Assembly: GCF_000376785.1 (NCBI RefSeq)
Contig: NZ_AQXX01000113.1
Coordinates: 1 to 64,000, forward strand
Reading direction: 5' to 3'
Source: Hahella ganghwensis DSM 17046
Lineage (GTDB): Bacteria; Pseudomonadota; Gammaproteobacteria; Pseudomonadales; Oleiphilaceae
DNA: 64,000 nucleotides
Positions 52,329 to 60,945 of the stretch are shown one piece after another (positions within the stretch are counted from its first letter, which is position 1; each line of letters begins with the position of its first letter). The notes under the pieces were generated by a model. It was not told the DNA's origin. It did not search any database and worked only from the letters and a program-made list of their open reading frames with translations. The translations under genes were made by a program, and so were the position numbers.

Positions 52329-52376
52329 CCGGGTTTTCCCGGTTATTGAGGAGCCAGGCTTAACAGGCCTGACTCC
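52329..52376. terminator. Double hairpin between convergent genes
   Basis: CCGGG-TTTT-CCCGG (52329-52342) is followed by GGAG-C-CAGGC, a seven-base loop, and GCCTG-A-CTCC (52350-52376). Both lie between the binding-protein gene and the converging secreted-repeat gene. Confidence 0.6.
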
Positions 52377-52392
52377 GAACATATGCTGCGGC

Positions 52393-52899
52393 TTATGGCT
52401 GCGCGGCATACCACACGCTGCCCACGCCATGACCGGTGGTATCTCCCTGCTGACGGTCACCAACCCAAGTGTAAAGTGGCTGATTCTTATAGGCCCACTG
52501 GTAAGTTCCGTCTTTACGTTCAATGACGGTGAAATCCCCCCAGACTTTGGCATTGGCCTTCGCGAAAAATGGAGGCCAACTGCCGGTGCAACCGTCATAG
52601 CAGTTAGAAACACCTTCAGCGTCTTTGGTGAAGGTATACAGAGTCATTCCTTGAGCGTTCGCGAAAACGGTCCCGATGGACGTGCTTACTTTGGTCACGA
52701 CCTTTTTGCTGGGGCTTGGTGTACTGGTGTTTGCTGTTTGGTAATAGCCGTCACCATAACTGTTGCTGACGCTGTAGGAAGAATGCTTGTCCTTGGCGAA
52801 GTAATCGACGGTGTCGGCTTTGCCCTCTGCATAAACATTAACGCTTCCTAAAGCGATGGTAGACAAGGTGGCGATGGCTGCCAGGGTAGTTAATTTCAC
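52393..52899 (-). CDS. Secreted-repeat protein (COG4315 type), copy 1
   Basis: A 168-residue exported protein (signal LAAIATLSTIALGSVNVYA). Residues about 70-168 hold the two repeats of the family, each with a Y-x-(aromatic)-x-x-D pattern: GMTLYTFTKDAEGVSNCYDG and NQPLYTWVGDRQQGDT, plus the CYDGCTGSWPPF disulfide motif. Function in this family is unknown. Start GTG with AGGAG. The C-terminal part is almost identical to that of the second copy 1.6 kb away; the N-terminal linker differs. Confidence 0.85.
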   Translation of the reverse strand: MKLTTLAAIATLSTIALGSVNVYAEGKADTVDYFAKDKHSSYSVSNSYGDGYYQTANTSTPSPSKKVVTKVSTSIGTVFANAQGMTLYTFTKDAEGVSNCYDGCTGSWPPFFAKANAKVWGDFTVIERKDGTYQWAYKNQPLYTWVGDRQQGDTTGHGVGSVWYAAQP

Positions 52900-53349
52900 G
52901 TTGATCTCCTATGGGGCTCTATGTTGATTGACTGTTTCTCTTTATGACGACACAGGAGATGTATTTGGATGCAATGAAAAAATATTTTTTTGGAATTTCC
53001 ATACATGCATTAGGTAAAGGCTGGTGGAGACTGGTGAAAGCCAGATGACTCAGAAGATGTTTTTGTCTCGGTAGGCATTATCCGAAGCTTTCCTGTTTTT
53101 CGTTTTAGTTGAGGCCTAAATGGCAATAACAGAAATGAAATTTAGTGTGCGGCTAAGATTGGGCGTTATTGGTAAATATCTGTATTGGCGAAATGCAAGG
53201 TTACGTATAAGCAACAGTATTCCTGCCAGATCCAGATAAAATCCCCGGTCCAGACAGAGGACTCTTATTCTCGATTCCGGAGATCACTTTCCCGGAAGCT
53301 GGACTATTGATCTGGATGGATTTTGGAAAAAGTAAAAGGAGTATTAACT
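52900..53349. other. 450-bp gap between the first secreted-repeat gene and the unknown gene
   Basis: The segment at about 52930-52985 is shared with the region upstream of the second secreted-repeat gene (GTTTCTCTTTATGACGACAC and GAGATG-ATTTGGATGCAA), so the duplication includes the promoter. The remaining sequence shows no gene. Confidence 0.6.
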
Positions 53350-53922
53350 ATGTATGATCTTGATAATCCACCGGCTCCCGCGAATGGGGTTTTGACTCAG
53401 ATTTCGGGTACATTGTTCAAACGCTGGATGACCTCCTGTAATGCGGTCAGTGTTGATGGAACCAATGCATTTCAAATGGTCGCCATTTTGTGCCAAAGTG
53501 AGCCGGAAACGCTTGGTAACGCAATCATCACGCCAAACTGGCATCTCACGATGATGGGTAATCGCGATTCAACCATTTCTGTGAATTTTCATTTTAAAGT
53601 CGAAATAGGAAAACCATACTCACACTACTGGCATTACGAGCTGTATCGCGTCGCCGCGTCGAGAACCTGGCATTGGGTGGGACACGCCAACCCCCTGATA
53701 CCTGAAACCAATCAGGGCGGGGGAGGTGCTGGGAGTGATATTCAGGCCTTGAGGAGTAACCTGACGCTTGTGCAACTTGAAGCGCGGAGACGTCGAGCTA
53801 TTGAAAAAGGAATGTCAAAGTCGATTCGGGACAAGTTGTTACAGAAACTGAATAAATGGGATCGTGATGGCATCATTCACGATGACGGGACTGGGGTATT
53901 CACGGGCGGTACCACGGTCTAG
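53350..53922 (+). CDS. Hypothetical protein between duplicated genes
   Basis: A 190-residue protein I do not recognise. It has no signal peptide. It includes TLFKRWMTSCNAVSVDGTNA, WHLTMMGNRDSTISVNFHFK, YSHYWHYELYRVAASRTWHW, a Gly stretch (QGGGGAGS), and a basic helical C-terminus (LEARRRRAIEKGMSKSIRDK). AAAGGAG lies eight bases before the ATG. It runs opposite to the two secreted-repeat genes that flank it. Confidence 0.65.
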   Translation: MYDLDNPPAPANGVLTQISGTLFKRWMTSCNAVSVDGTNAFQMVAILCQSEPETLGNAIITPNWHLTMMGNRDSTISVNFHFKVEIGKPYSHYWHYELYRVAASRTWHWVGHANPLIPETNQGGGGAGSDIQALRSNLTLVQLEARRRRAIEKGMSKSIRDKLLQKLNKWDRDGIIHDDGTGVFTGGTTV

Positions 53923-53933
53923 AAATATTTTAT

Positions 53934-53976
53934 CCGGGGGGAAACTATTCTTGCGGATAGTGTCACTTCCCCCCGG
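53934..53976. terminator. Strong bidirectional hairpin
   Basis: CCGGGGGGAA and TTCCCCCCGG form a perfect ten-bp stem, with a further ACTAT/ATAGT stem inside the loop. It separates the unknown gene from the converging second secreted-repeat gene. Confidence 0.7.
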
Positions 53977-53998
53977 TAACCTAAATTAAGTCCTGACC

Positions 53999-54526
53999 TT
54001 ATGGCTGTGCGGCATACCAGACGCTGTCCACGCCATGACCGGTGGTATCTCCTTGCTGACGGTCACCGACCCAAGTGTAAAGTGGCTGATTCTTATAAGC
54101 CCACTGGTAAGTTCCGTCTTTACGTTCAATGACGGTGAAATCCCCCCAGATTTTGGCATTGGCTTTCGCGAAAAATGGAGGCCAACTGCCGGTGCAGCCG
54201 TCATAGCAGTTAGAAACTCCTTCAGCGTCTTTGGTGAAGGTGTACAGAGTCATGCCCTGAGCATTCGCAAACACCGTTCCCATGGAAGTATTTACCTTGG
54301 TGACCACGCGCTTGGTCGAAGGGCTTTGTGTATCGTTGCTTGCAACCTGGTTATAGCTGGCGCCGTAGTTGTTGTTATAAGAGCTGCTGTGGCTATTGCT
54401 GTAGGAAGAGTGTCTGTCTTTGGCGAAGTAATCGACGCTGTCGGCAATACCATCTGCATAGGTGTTTGCACTTCCAAACGCGATGGCAGAAAGAGTGGCG
54501 ATAGCAGTCAGAGTAGCGAATTTCAT
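53999..54526 (-). CDS. Secreted-repeat protein (COG4315 type), copy 2
   Basis: A 175-residue exported protein (signal LTAIATLSAIAFGSANTYA). From about residue 75 it is nearly identical to copy 1, including YTFTKDAEGVSNCYDG, CTGSWPPFFAKANAK and YTWVGDRQQGDTTGHG. The linker after the signal is Ser/Asn/Tyr-rich (SSYSNSHSSSYNNNYG) and differs from copy 1. AGGAG lies before the ATG. The upstream sequence is also shared, so both are probably expressed alike. Confidence 0.85.
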   Translation of the reverse strand: MKFATLTAIATLSAIAFGSANTYADGIADSVDYFAKDRHSSYSNSHSSSYNNNYGASYNQVASNDTQSPSTKRVVTKVNTSMGTVFANAQGMTLYTFTKDAEGVSNCYDGCTGSWPPFFAKANAKIWGDFTVIERKDGTYQWAYKNQPLYTWVGDRQQGDTTGHGVDSVWYAAQP

Positions 54527-54644
54527 ATTGATCTCCTGTGGGGACACATTGTGTGTTTAAGTGTTTCTCTTTATGACGACACGGGAGATGCATTTGGATG
54601 CAAAGATAGTAAAAAAAATATCTTTTGAATTTGGCTGGCGATCA

Positions 54645-54678
54645 CCGGCAGGTCTGGAGCATCATGTAGACCTGCCGG
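54645..54678. terminator. Hairpin terminator
   Basis: CCGGCAGGTCT and AGACCTGCCGG form a perfect 11-bp stem with a 12-base loop. A T-rich stretch follows on the plus strand; on the minus strand it lies after the DUF2059 gene. Confidence 0.6.
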
Positions 54679-54709
54679 GGCTTTATTTCTCTTACTTCTT
54701 TTTCAGATC

Positions 54710-55267
54710 TTAGCTTTCTGTTTCCGGACTGTTGTTTTCCAGATTTTCTGAATCAGCACCTTCTGTCTGGCTCTGTGCTGTCCGGGCTTGTTGTAGATCG
54801 CTTTGTAAAGATTGGGCGAGTTGCTTTAACTGAGGCAGGATTTCCTGCAGCATCTGTTGCGAAACCTGGGTTGAGTCAGCAACAACCAGGGGCATCTTTT
54901 TCAGAACAGACTGGCCGGTGTCACTTTTATAGAAGTCCAGCATGCCTTGAATTTCTTCCTGGGTGTAGTGCTTGAGATAAACATCAATAATGGGGTCTTT
55001 CATTTTCTCCCAATTCATTTGCTCTTGCATGAGGGAATAGACATTACCCATATAGTCATCAAATATCTCTTGCTCGTCTTTTTTAACACCCAGTCTTTGG
55101 CCCAGTCCTACCGCCATTTGTTTCATTTGGGAATAAATAATATCGACCATGGCGTCTGCTTTCATCACTTCAAGCAGTTCTTCTACGGTCTCCCTCTTGG
55201 AAGTGTCGCTGGCTGTTGCTGATAGAGAAAAGGTGATCAGGAACAGGGCGGTTAATAAATACTTCAT
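54710..55267 (-). CDS. DUF2059 periplasmic protein
   Basis: A 185-residue exported protein (signal LLTALFLITFSLSATA). The DUF2059 pattern is clear: VEELLEVMKADAMVDIIYSQ, WEKMKDPIIDVYLKHYTQEE, LDFYKSDTGQSVLKKMPLV. The C-terminal tail is Gln/Ser/Glu-rich and probably disordered. Function unknown in the family. AAGGA lies six bases before the ATG. Confidence 0.9.
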   Translation of the reverse strand: MKYLLTALFLITFSLSATASDTSKRETVEELLEVMKADAMVDIIYSQMKQMAVGLGQRLGVKKDEQEIFDDYMGNVYSLMQEQMNWEKMKDPIIDVYLKHYTQEEIQGMLDFYKSDTGQSVLKKMPLVVADSTQVSQQMLQEILPQLKQLAQSLQSDLQQARTAQSQTEGADSENLENNSPETES

Positions 55268-55440
55268 TAGATTTCCTTGTTTGGTGTTTTCCAGTTGTTA
55301 AGTGCCTGTTTGCAGGTAACAGAGGTCGTGATTTGCGACCATGCCAATCATTGCGATAGAAATGCGGGCAATTCTCTGCACCAAAATCGGCAAGAGGAGC
55401 AGTGTAAACTAAATTCCAATGAATTAAATGAACGGCGGCT

Positions 55441-55498
55441 AGGGTCTGTTGAGGTTTTTGATGACGCTCGTGTAGAGTCTGCCCCCTCAACAGACCCT
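55441..55498. repeat. 58-bp palindromic element, MITE- or REP-like
   Basis: AGGGTCTGTTGAGG (55441-55454) and its perfect complement (55485-55498) flank 30 bp. It lies in a gap of 285 bp without a gene. No T-run follows. The arms have the look of small non-autonomous element ends; copies elsewhere in the genome would decide. Confidence 0.5.
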
Positions 55499-55552
55499 GG
55501 TGAAGCTTTTGATAAAGGCGGAAAGACTGGTCACGGGGAAGGTCGTGTTACC

Positions 55553-56419
55553 TTAAGAGGTTATTGATGGGGTTAATTGCCCTGGCATGGTCAATGAAGC
55601 GACTGATAAGGGAATGCCCGTCTGGTTTTTCTCAGCATCGGGGAGAATATCCACACTGGGCCATCGCCCTGTTGCCAGGGCTTTGGCATAGGGAGTATCC
55701 AGCCCTTTTTCCTTCATGGAAGCTTGCGCTCCGGCGGTATCGTAGTTTAACCGGTGCCAACTGATGTGAATATCATGGCTGATTTCATTCAGCGTCATGT
55801 ACCAGCCATTCGGAGTGCCGTCATTGGCTGGCATCCCGATAACTCCGGCATTCAGCCAAAGACCAGATTCCAGCTTTTGACCGAAGGGTATACCGCAATG
55901 TCCCCCAATCATCACATCGGCCTCAGCCTCAATGAGTTGCTTCTGTTTAATGTCCTCAGGGGTGGACTGGAAGATAAACTGGTTAATCTGTTGGAATCCG
56001 CCATGCACACAGACAAACCGCCTTCCTGCAAATTGAAACCTGATTTGTCTGGGGAGGGAGGCCATCCAGTGACGTGAATCCATACTGGTATATTGTTGCG
56101 CAAACGCGTACCAGCCTGAAGATAAAAGAGAGCAGGTAGAACCTTCTTCAAACCCACACCCGCAATCGCTCGCGTCTTGTGCAAGGGATTCTTCACAATT
56201 CCCCATCGCCACAGGTATCCCCCATTGTTTCAGGAAGTTGACGGTTGCCTCAGGATCACCACAATAGGCCACCAAATCACCTGTACAGATAATGTGACTG
56301 GCGGGGACGCCCATCTTTTGCGCTTCTGAGTACATGGCTTGGGTGGCCTGAAAGTTACTGTACGGTCCTCCGAAGATAATGACCGTATCAGACATAAGGC
56401 CCAGATCCTGCTGAATCAT
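55553..56419 (-). CDS. Calcineurin-like phosphoesterase with degenerate first motif
   Basis: A 288-residue protein of the YfcE/MJ0936-like group. Motif II (CTGDLVAYCGDP), motif III (GNCEE), HGGF and GGHCGIPF are recognisable. Motif I, usually D-x-H, reads IIFGGPYSNFQA, so one metal site is likely altered. GNH has become GNC. An insert rich in Cys (CGCGFEEGSTC) follows. The start could be this ATG or one eight codons later. It is the last gene of a four-gene cluster, three bp after the symporter gene. Confidence 0.8.
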   Translation of the reverse strand: MIQQDLGLMSDTVIIFGGPYSNFQATQAMYSEAQKMGVPASHIICTGDLVAYCGDPEATVNFLKQWGIPVAMGNCEESLAQDASDCGCGFEEGSTCSLLSSGWYAFAQQYTSMDSRHWMASLPRQIRFQFAGRRFVCVHGGFQQINQFIFQSTPEDIKQKQLIEAEADVMIGGHCGIPFGQKLESGLWLNAGVIGMPANDGTPNGWYMTLNEISHDIHISWHRLNYDTAGAQASMKEKGLDTPYAKALATGRWPSVDILPDAEKNQTGIPLSVASLTMPGQLTPSITS

Positions 56420-56421
56420 AC

Positions 56422-57840
56422 TTAGGCACCATCTTTCACTAATTGAGGCTGGGGCTGAAAGATCTGGCCGATGAAGAACAGAGCGCAGCCTCCTGCCAGA
56501 ACAGTCGCAGAAATCCAGAGCAGCTTGGTATATTTATGGGCTTCGCCCAGCATGGCGCTATAGCCGGATGATTCGGTGAAATACAACACAGCACCTCCGA
56601 TAGCTAACGCAAAGGAGCCAACATAGCTCCACACAGGAATATCCTGACGCCCTGCCCAAAGTGAGAAAAATATCACCGGGGCCAGGTACATAGAGGCCGT
56701 GCCGCTGACTGCAACAGCGCTGAACAGGTCCTTGTTGCCGAAGAAGACCATGGCAAGACCTAACAACATAAATGCGGCCATGACCAGTCGGCCGTTCAAT
56801 AAGGTTGGCGAGACGGCTTTCATATCCACAGCGACCAATTTGGCTGAGCTGGAGAGAGTGCTGTCTAGCGTTGACATCGCAGACACCAGCAATGCAATGT
56901 TGAAGAGGAGCATTGGAGTGTCCCCCAGCAATCGGGTAAGCACCGTATTCATGGTATCTCCGTCAATGGCGTTGGCGCCGGCAATAACGCCCAGTGAACC
57001 AAATAAGGTGATGCACAGAATACTGATCCAGCCGGCATGGAGAAAGCTGCGTCGGGTGGTTTGGCGATCGGCGAGGAATCCCCGGTCCATCATGACCGGG
57101 TCGTGCATCGGATAGCTCCAAACCTGGAGGAGGGCGACTATGAGTAAGATTGGTCCAGGTTCCGTGATCTCGAATGGCTTGCCGAATACGGCCTCAATCG
57201 TGGCATTCCCGGAAGCCAGTGTGAGAACTGTCAAAAGTGCCAATACGCCGAAAAAAAGCAGCATCTGGAAAACGTCTGTTCTTAATGAGGCATGTAATCC
57301 GCCCAGCATGGCGTAAAGCAGTGTAACACCGGCGAACGCCATAACAGCCAGGGTGTAACTTAGGGTACCTTCGGCGCCAAAGAGAATGCCAATCACCAGA
57401 ATATTGGCAAATACCTCACTTACCAGACGGAGGCCGATCACCAGGTTATAGCAGTGAGTGCCGGGACTTCCAAAACGATCCCTCAAAAACTCTTGAATGC
57501 TGGAAAATCCGTGTTTGAAGCGTAGGGAATCAATGATCATCCCGCCAGTCAAAAAGGAAAGGTAGTAAGCGGCATAAGCCAGAGTTCCCCAAATCCCATA
57601 GTAATATCCCAGAATAGCGGCATTCAGAAGAGATCGCGCGAATATCCAGGTAGTGACCTGGCTCAGAATCAGTGTCACAAGGCTTGGAGATCTGCCTGAG
57701 GGTGAGAGTCCTCTGAAAAAACCATCTTCATTTTTAGCTTTAGGGGAAAGCCATATTGAGATAACCGCCACCAACGCAACAGTCAACGGAAGCACATAAC
57801 CCATGGGATCGGTCTCCAAACTTGGAATTCTTATCGTCAT
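56422..57840 (-). CDS. Sodium:solute symporter (SSS family)
   Basis: A 472-residue inner-membrane protein with about 13 helices. Signature stretches of the SSS family include ILSQVTTWIFARSLLNAAIL, LLYAMLGGLHASLRTDVFQM and LLVSAMSTLDSTLSSSAKLV (the Na+-binding SAMSTLDS region). Substrate is unknown. Its ATG overlaps the nucleotidyltransferase stop by four bases, and its stop is followed three bp later by the phosphoesterase gene, so these are coupled. Confidence 0.92.
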   Translation of the reverse strand: MTIRIPSLETDPMGYVLPLTVALVAVISIWLSPKAKNEDGFFRGLSPSGRSPSLVTLILSQVTTWIFARSLLNAAILGYYYGIWGTLAYAAYYLSFLTGGMIIDSLRFKHGFSSIQEFLRDRFGSPGTHCYNLVIGLRLVSEVFANILVIGILFGAEGTLSYTLAVMAFAGVTLLYAMLGGLHASLRTDVFQMLLFFGVLALLTVLTLASGNATIEAVFGKPFEITEPGPILLIVALLQVWSYPMHDPVMMDRGFLADRQTTRRSFLHAGWISILCITLFGSLGVIAGANAIDGDTMNTVLTRLLGDTPMLLFNIALLVSAMSTLDSTLSSSAKLVAVDMKAVSPTLLNGRLVMAAFMLLGLAMVFFGNKDLFSAVAVSGTASMYLAPVIFFSLWAGRQDIPVWSYVGSFALAIGGAVLYFTESSGYSAMLGEAHKYTKLLWISATVLAGGCALFFIGQIFQPQPQLVKDGA

Positions 57841-58493
57841 ATTTCAAGTCTAGACAACAAGGGCTGAGATAAGTTCCAGGCCTCTTGATGTTCCTCTTCA
57901 ATCAATTCTCTGAGTCGAGAGGCTGACAGTCTGTTGATGGGCTTGCCGTCTGTACTGCTGCGTCCGGTCACTCGGATGTCATTGGCAGGATAAACCGACA
58001 ATTCTATGGGATATTCACCGGCCAGGTAGATGTGTGTGTATTCCACTTGACGGCTGTTTCTCTGAATAGAGATCTGCCGGGTTTCATATCCCCAGCCTAG
58101 TTCATCCAGGTGTTGGTAGAGTTGTTCCGGGTGATCGCAGAATACATGGATATCAATATCGCTACCCTGTCGAATTCGGCCGGTGCTGACAGAGCCAATG
58201 AGTCTTGGCCAAAACGGCGCCAGCTTAACCATAATATCCATAGCGAGCATGCGCATTTCAAATAAGGTGGATTGATGGTTCTCTTCCATATGAAATTTGG
58301 AAATCCGGTGTAATTCCTCTGCGATCTCTCCATTGGAGGGCAGGTATTTCGTTAGGTATTTTGTTCCCTTGCCTAACAGCCGTTTTGAGGCCATGCGTTT
58401 TGCATCAAGATATTGTTCGACACTTTCTTCATGCATCAGCCTCGCCGCTTCGCGGGTTAATAGTTGACGAATTTCGCGGTGTTTTTTACTCAT
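57837..58493 (-). CDS. Nucleotidyltransferase-fold protein
   Basis: A 218-residue protein with a polymerase-beta-like core: IGSVSTGRIRQGSDIDIHVF, the GSxxxG-x-DxD pattern with both Asp residues, and a later Asp/Glu strand YPIELSVYP. An N-terminal helical part of about 90 residues precedes it. It may transfer a nucleotide to a small molecule or RNA. No clear ribosome site before the ATG. It is coupled to the symporter gene and lies 98 bp after an HD-domain gene. Confidence 0.85.
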   Translation of the reverse strand: MSKKHREIRQLLTREAARLMHEESVEQYLDAKRMASKRLLGKGTKYLTKYLPSNGEIAEELHRISKFHMEENHQSTLFEMRMLAMDIMVKLAPFWPRLIGSVSTGRIRQGSDIDIHVFCDHPEQLYQHLDELGWGYETRQISIQRNSRQVEYTHIYLAGEYPIELSVYPANDIRVTGRSSTDGKPINRLSASRLRELIEEEHQEAWNLSQPLLSRLEI

Positions 58494-58591
58494 ATTTTTA
58501 GGGCGTTATGACGCCAGTTTCGTGCTAATAAAATCTTTTTTAGAAAATGTGTTGCGCTGAGAACGTGCTGTGTTGGAAAGCGACACTGAGC

Positions 58592-59086
58592 TTAACTTTG
58601 GTCTTCAGTATCAGTGGATGAGGACATCAGTCCGCTGAGCACCAAATCTGTGGCAGTCTCAGGTTCAGTCACCTCTGCAAATACTGATCGGCCTTTCAGG
58701 TCCCAATCTCTCAACAGTATCAGGTCTTGGTATTGATCTGCTCCTGCCAAAGCCAGGCGAGTCTTGCGTGGTGCAACAAGCAGATCAAGATGATGGCTGA
58801 TAAGCCAGGTAACACGTGGGGAAAAAATGCCGTCCACCATCTCTGCTCCAACTTGAGCATGAGTTTTCTGATCAACAGATTTGCCGACATCGTGAAATAG
58901 CGCAGCAGCCCAAAGCTCCGGGTCAGTCGACTGACGATGGGCTAAATCAAAAACCTGTAGTGAATGGTAAAGCGCGTCTGATTCAGGATGGTACTTAGGG
59001 GGTTGTATAATGCCTTCGAGAGCGTTTAGGAGTGAGAGAAGATAGGTGCGATATTGGGAGAGATCAGAATGATGTATGTGCCTCAA
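58592..59086 (-). CDS. HD-domain phosphohydrolase
   Basis: A 164-residue protein with HD-domain metal ligands: YHSLQVFDLAHRQ, ALFHDVGKSVD, THAQVGAEM, SHHLDLLV. It resembles the HD part of tRNA nucleotidyltransferases and small stand-alone HD hydrolases. No ATG begins the frame; a TTG is used, with only a weak ribosome site, so the start is uncertain. It is the first gene of the cluster with the nucleotidyltransferase, symporter and phosphoesterase. Confidence 0.85.
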   Translation of the reverse strand: MRHIHHSDLSQYRTYLLSLLNALEGIIQPPKYHPESDALYHSLQVFDLAHRQSTDPELWAAALFHDVGKSVDQKTHAQVGAEMVDGIFSPRVTWLISHHLDLLVAPRKTRLALAGADQYQDLILLRDWDLKGRSVFAEVTEPETATDLVLSGLMSSSTDTEDQS

Positions 59087-59251
59087 TATTGTTCCGGTTG
59101 AACCGGCTGTCAGGTGTTAAGTTGAAGCTTGATTATAATGATAAGCTTCAAAACAAGGCAAGACGAAGGTTTAGTTTCAGGGAATCTTCTGTACAAATCG
59201 CAACGTAGTAAACCAGAAGTAGCTATCGAAACTTCCTGATACGGCGACATT

Positions 59252-60181
59252 ATGCTGATTTCGGATCGTTCTATTTCCCGCCGCTCATTAATTCTGAAGG
59301 CATCGACCCTGGCCTTGTCACCATTTCTTTGCCCGCAAATTGCCATGGGAGCTGGCAGTGGCCCACTTACGCGGCTGATACCCTCCAGCAGCGAAGCGAT
59401 TCCCGCTGTTGGACTGGGAAGTTGGATTACCTTTAATGTCGGGCGTGATATCGAGCTATTGAATGAGTGCACGGCCGTCATGGCTGCTTTCTTTGAAGCC
59501 GGTGGGCGCATGATTGACTCCTCGCCCATGTACGGTTCGTCCCAGACGACCATTGGTTACGGTCTGCAGAAATTGAAGGCCCACGACAAGGTCTTTTCTG
59601 CCGAAAAAGTCTGGACCTCAGGAGAGGGGGATAGTCAGATGGAGCAGTCCAGACAATATTGGACGGTGCCAAAGTTTGATCTGATGCAGGTGCACAATCT
59701 GCTTTCCTGGGAATCACACCTGGAAACGCTGCAGAAAATGAAGGCGAATGGTCGGGTTCGTTATATCGGGATCACGACCTCTCATGGTCGGCAGCATTCG
59801 CTGTTTGAGCAGGTTATGAAGGAATATCCGCTGGACTTTGTGCAACTGACCTATAACCCGATCAATACCGACGCGGAAGAAAGGTTATTGCCTCTTGCCA
59901 AAGAGAGAGGCATCGCTGTGATTGTGAATCGTCCTTTCCAACAGGGATATCTGACTGAGAGGTTGCGTAGATATGCTCTACCGGCCTGGTCTTCGGAGCT
60001 TCGTGTTACCAGTTGGAGTCAGTTCATATTGAAATTCATCATTTCACACCCGGCGGTCACCTGCGCTATTCCGGCGACAACCCGAGTGGACCATGTGCTG
60101 GAAAACATGGCGTCTGCGTCTTTACCGTTGCCTGATACAGAAATGCGAAGCCGCATGAAACAATACATACGGAATCTTTAA
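59252..60181 (+). CDS. Tat-exported aldo/keto reductase
   Basis: A 309-residue protein with a twin-arginine signal (SISRRSLILKASTLALSPFL). The AKR barrel is recognisable: AVGLGSWITFNVG, GGRMIDSSPMYGSSQTTIGY (catalytic Asp and Tyr), FSAEKVWTSGEG (Lys), FDLMQVHNLLSWESH (His), and the C-terminal nucleotide contact AIPATTRVDHVLEN. An exported NADPH enzyme is unusual, so folding with cofactor before Tat export is inferred. It overlaps the next gene by one base (TAATG). Confidence 0.9.
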   Translation: MLISDRSISRRSLILKASTLALSPFLCPQIAMGAGSGPLTRLIPSSSEAIPAVGLGSWITFNVGRDIELLNECTAVMAAFFEAGGRMIDSSPMYGSSQTTIGYGLQKLKAHDKVFSAEKVWTSGEGDSQMEQSRQYWTVPKFDLMQVHNLLSWESHLETLQKMKANGRVRYIGITTSHGRQHSLFEQVMKEYPLDFVQLTYNPINTDAEERLLPLAKERGIAVIVNRPFQQGYLTERLRRYALPAWSSELRVTSWSQFILKFIISHPAVTCAIPATTRVDHVLENMASASLPLPDTEMRSRMKQYIRNL

Positions 60182-60858
60182 TGACTGAATGGTGGACCTA
60201 CCGGCCTGAACACTTTCTGTTATTTTCCGAGCGAGTTTATTGGCGTCTTCTCGAGCTCTACAATGCAGAGTTATGGCCATGGCAGGCTGGGGCGCTCCTG
60301 ATTGGCGTGTTTGTGTTGTATCTGTCCTGGCGCCCGTATCCAAGATCTGGAGTGCTGATCTCGGGAGTGATGGGCCTGCTGTGGCTCATTGTCGCCTGGT
60401 CCTATCTCTGGTCTCATTACGCCACTATCAACTGGGCCGCGACCTATATGGCTGGAGCTTTTGTTGTACAGGGCATTTTATGGATTGTGATAGGTGTTCC
60501 GGGAAAGCGTTTTCAAATGAGCGCGCAGACTGGCATCCGGCGCAGTCTGGGGGGAGGGATGGTGTTATATGCGGTGGTGATTCACCCGTTCGCTGCAATC
60601 GTCATCGGCCGGTTTCCTGCGGCCTCAGAAGTATTTGGGCTTACACCCGATCCACTGGTCATTGCGTCTTTGGGAATGCTTGTTTTGTCGCGTATCAATC
60701 GGATGAATCTGATACTTTGGCTGTTACCTTGTTTATGGTGTCTGGTGAGTGGCGTGACGCTAATGACAATGGGAAGCCCGACAGCTTTAGTGCTGTTGTT
60801 ATCGCCTCTTATTGCGTTAGTTGCGATTATCGTAGCCAAATACCAAAAGCCTGCCTGA
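60181..60858 (+). CDS. Inner-membrane protein, DUF6064-like
   Basis: A 225-residue protein with six to seven hydrophobic helices (AGALLIGVFVLYLSW, VMGLLWLIVAWSYLW, GAFVVQGILWIVIGV, LILWLLPCLWCLVSGVTLM). The N-terminus WWTYRPEHFLLFSERVYWRL matches what I recall of the DUF6064 family. Function unknown. Its ATG shares a base with the aldo/keto reductase stop, so both are translated together. A hairpin terminator follows. Confidence 0.8.
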   Translation: MTEWWTYRPEHFLLFSERVYWRLLELYNAELWPWQAGALLIGVFVLYLSWRPYPRSGVLISGVMGLLWLIVAWSYLWSHYATINWAATYMAGAFVVQGILWIVIGVPGKRFQMSAQTGIRRSLGGGMVLYAVVIHPFAAIVIGRFPAASEVFGLTPDPLVIASLGMLVLSRINRMNLILWLLPCLWCLVSGVTLMTMGSPTALVLLLSPLIALVAIIVAKYQKPA

Positions 60859-60875
60859 AGTGATGAAGGATTGAG

Positions 60876-60917
60876 ACGCAGGAGGGTCCATATTGTTGCT
60901 TTATGACCTTCCTGCGT
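60876..60917. terminator. Hairpin between convergent genes
   Basis: ACGCAGGAGGGTC pairs with GACCTTCCTGCGT, 13 positions with one mismatch, around a 16-base loop. It separates the DUF6064-like gene from hmp. Confidence 0.65.
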
Positions 60918-60945
60918 GTTCTATCAACGGCCGACCAAGAGGGCT

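Noticed and set aside
59092-59104. CCGGTTGAACCGG palindrome before the aldo/keto reductase gene
   Set aside because: Short and unaccompanied by promoter or T-run; no function can be supported.
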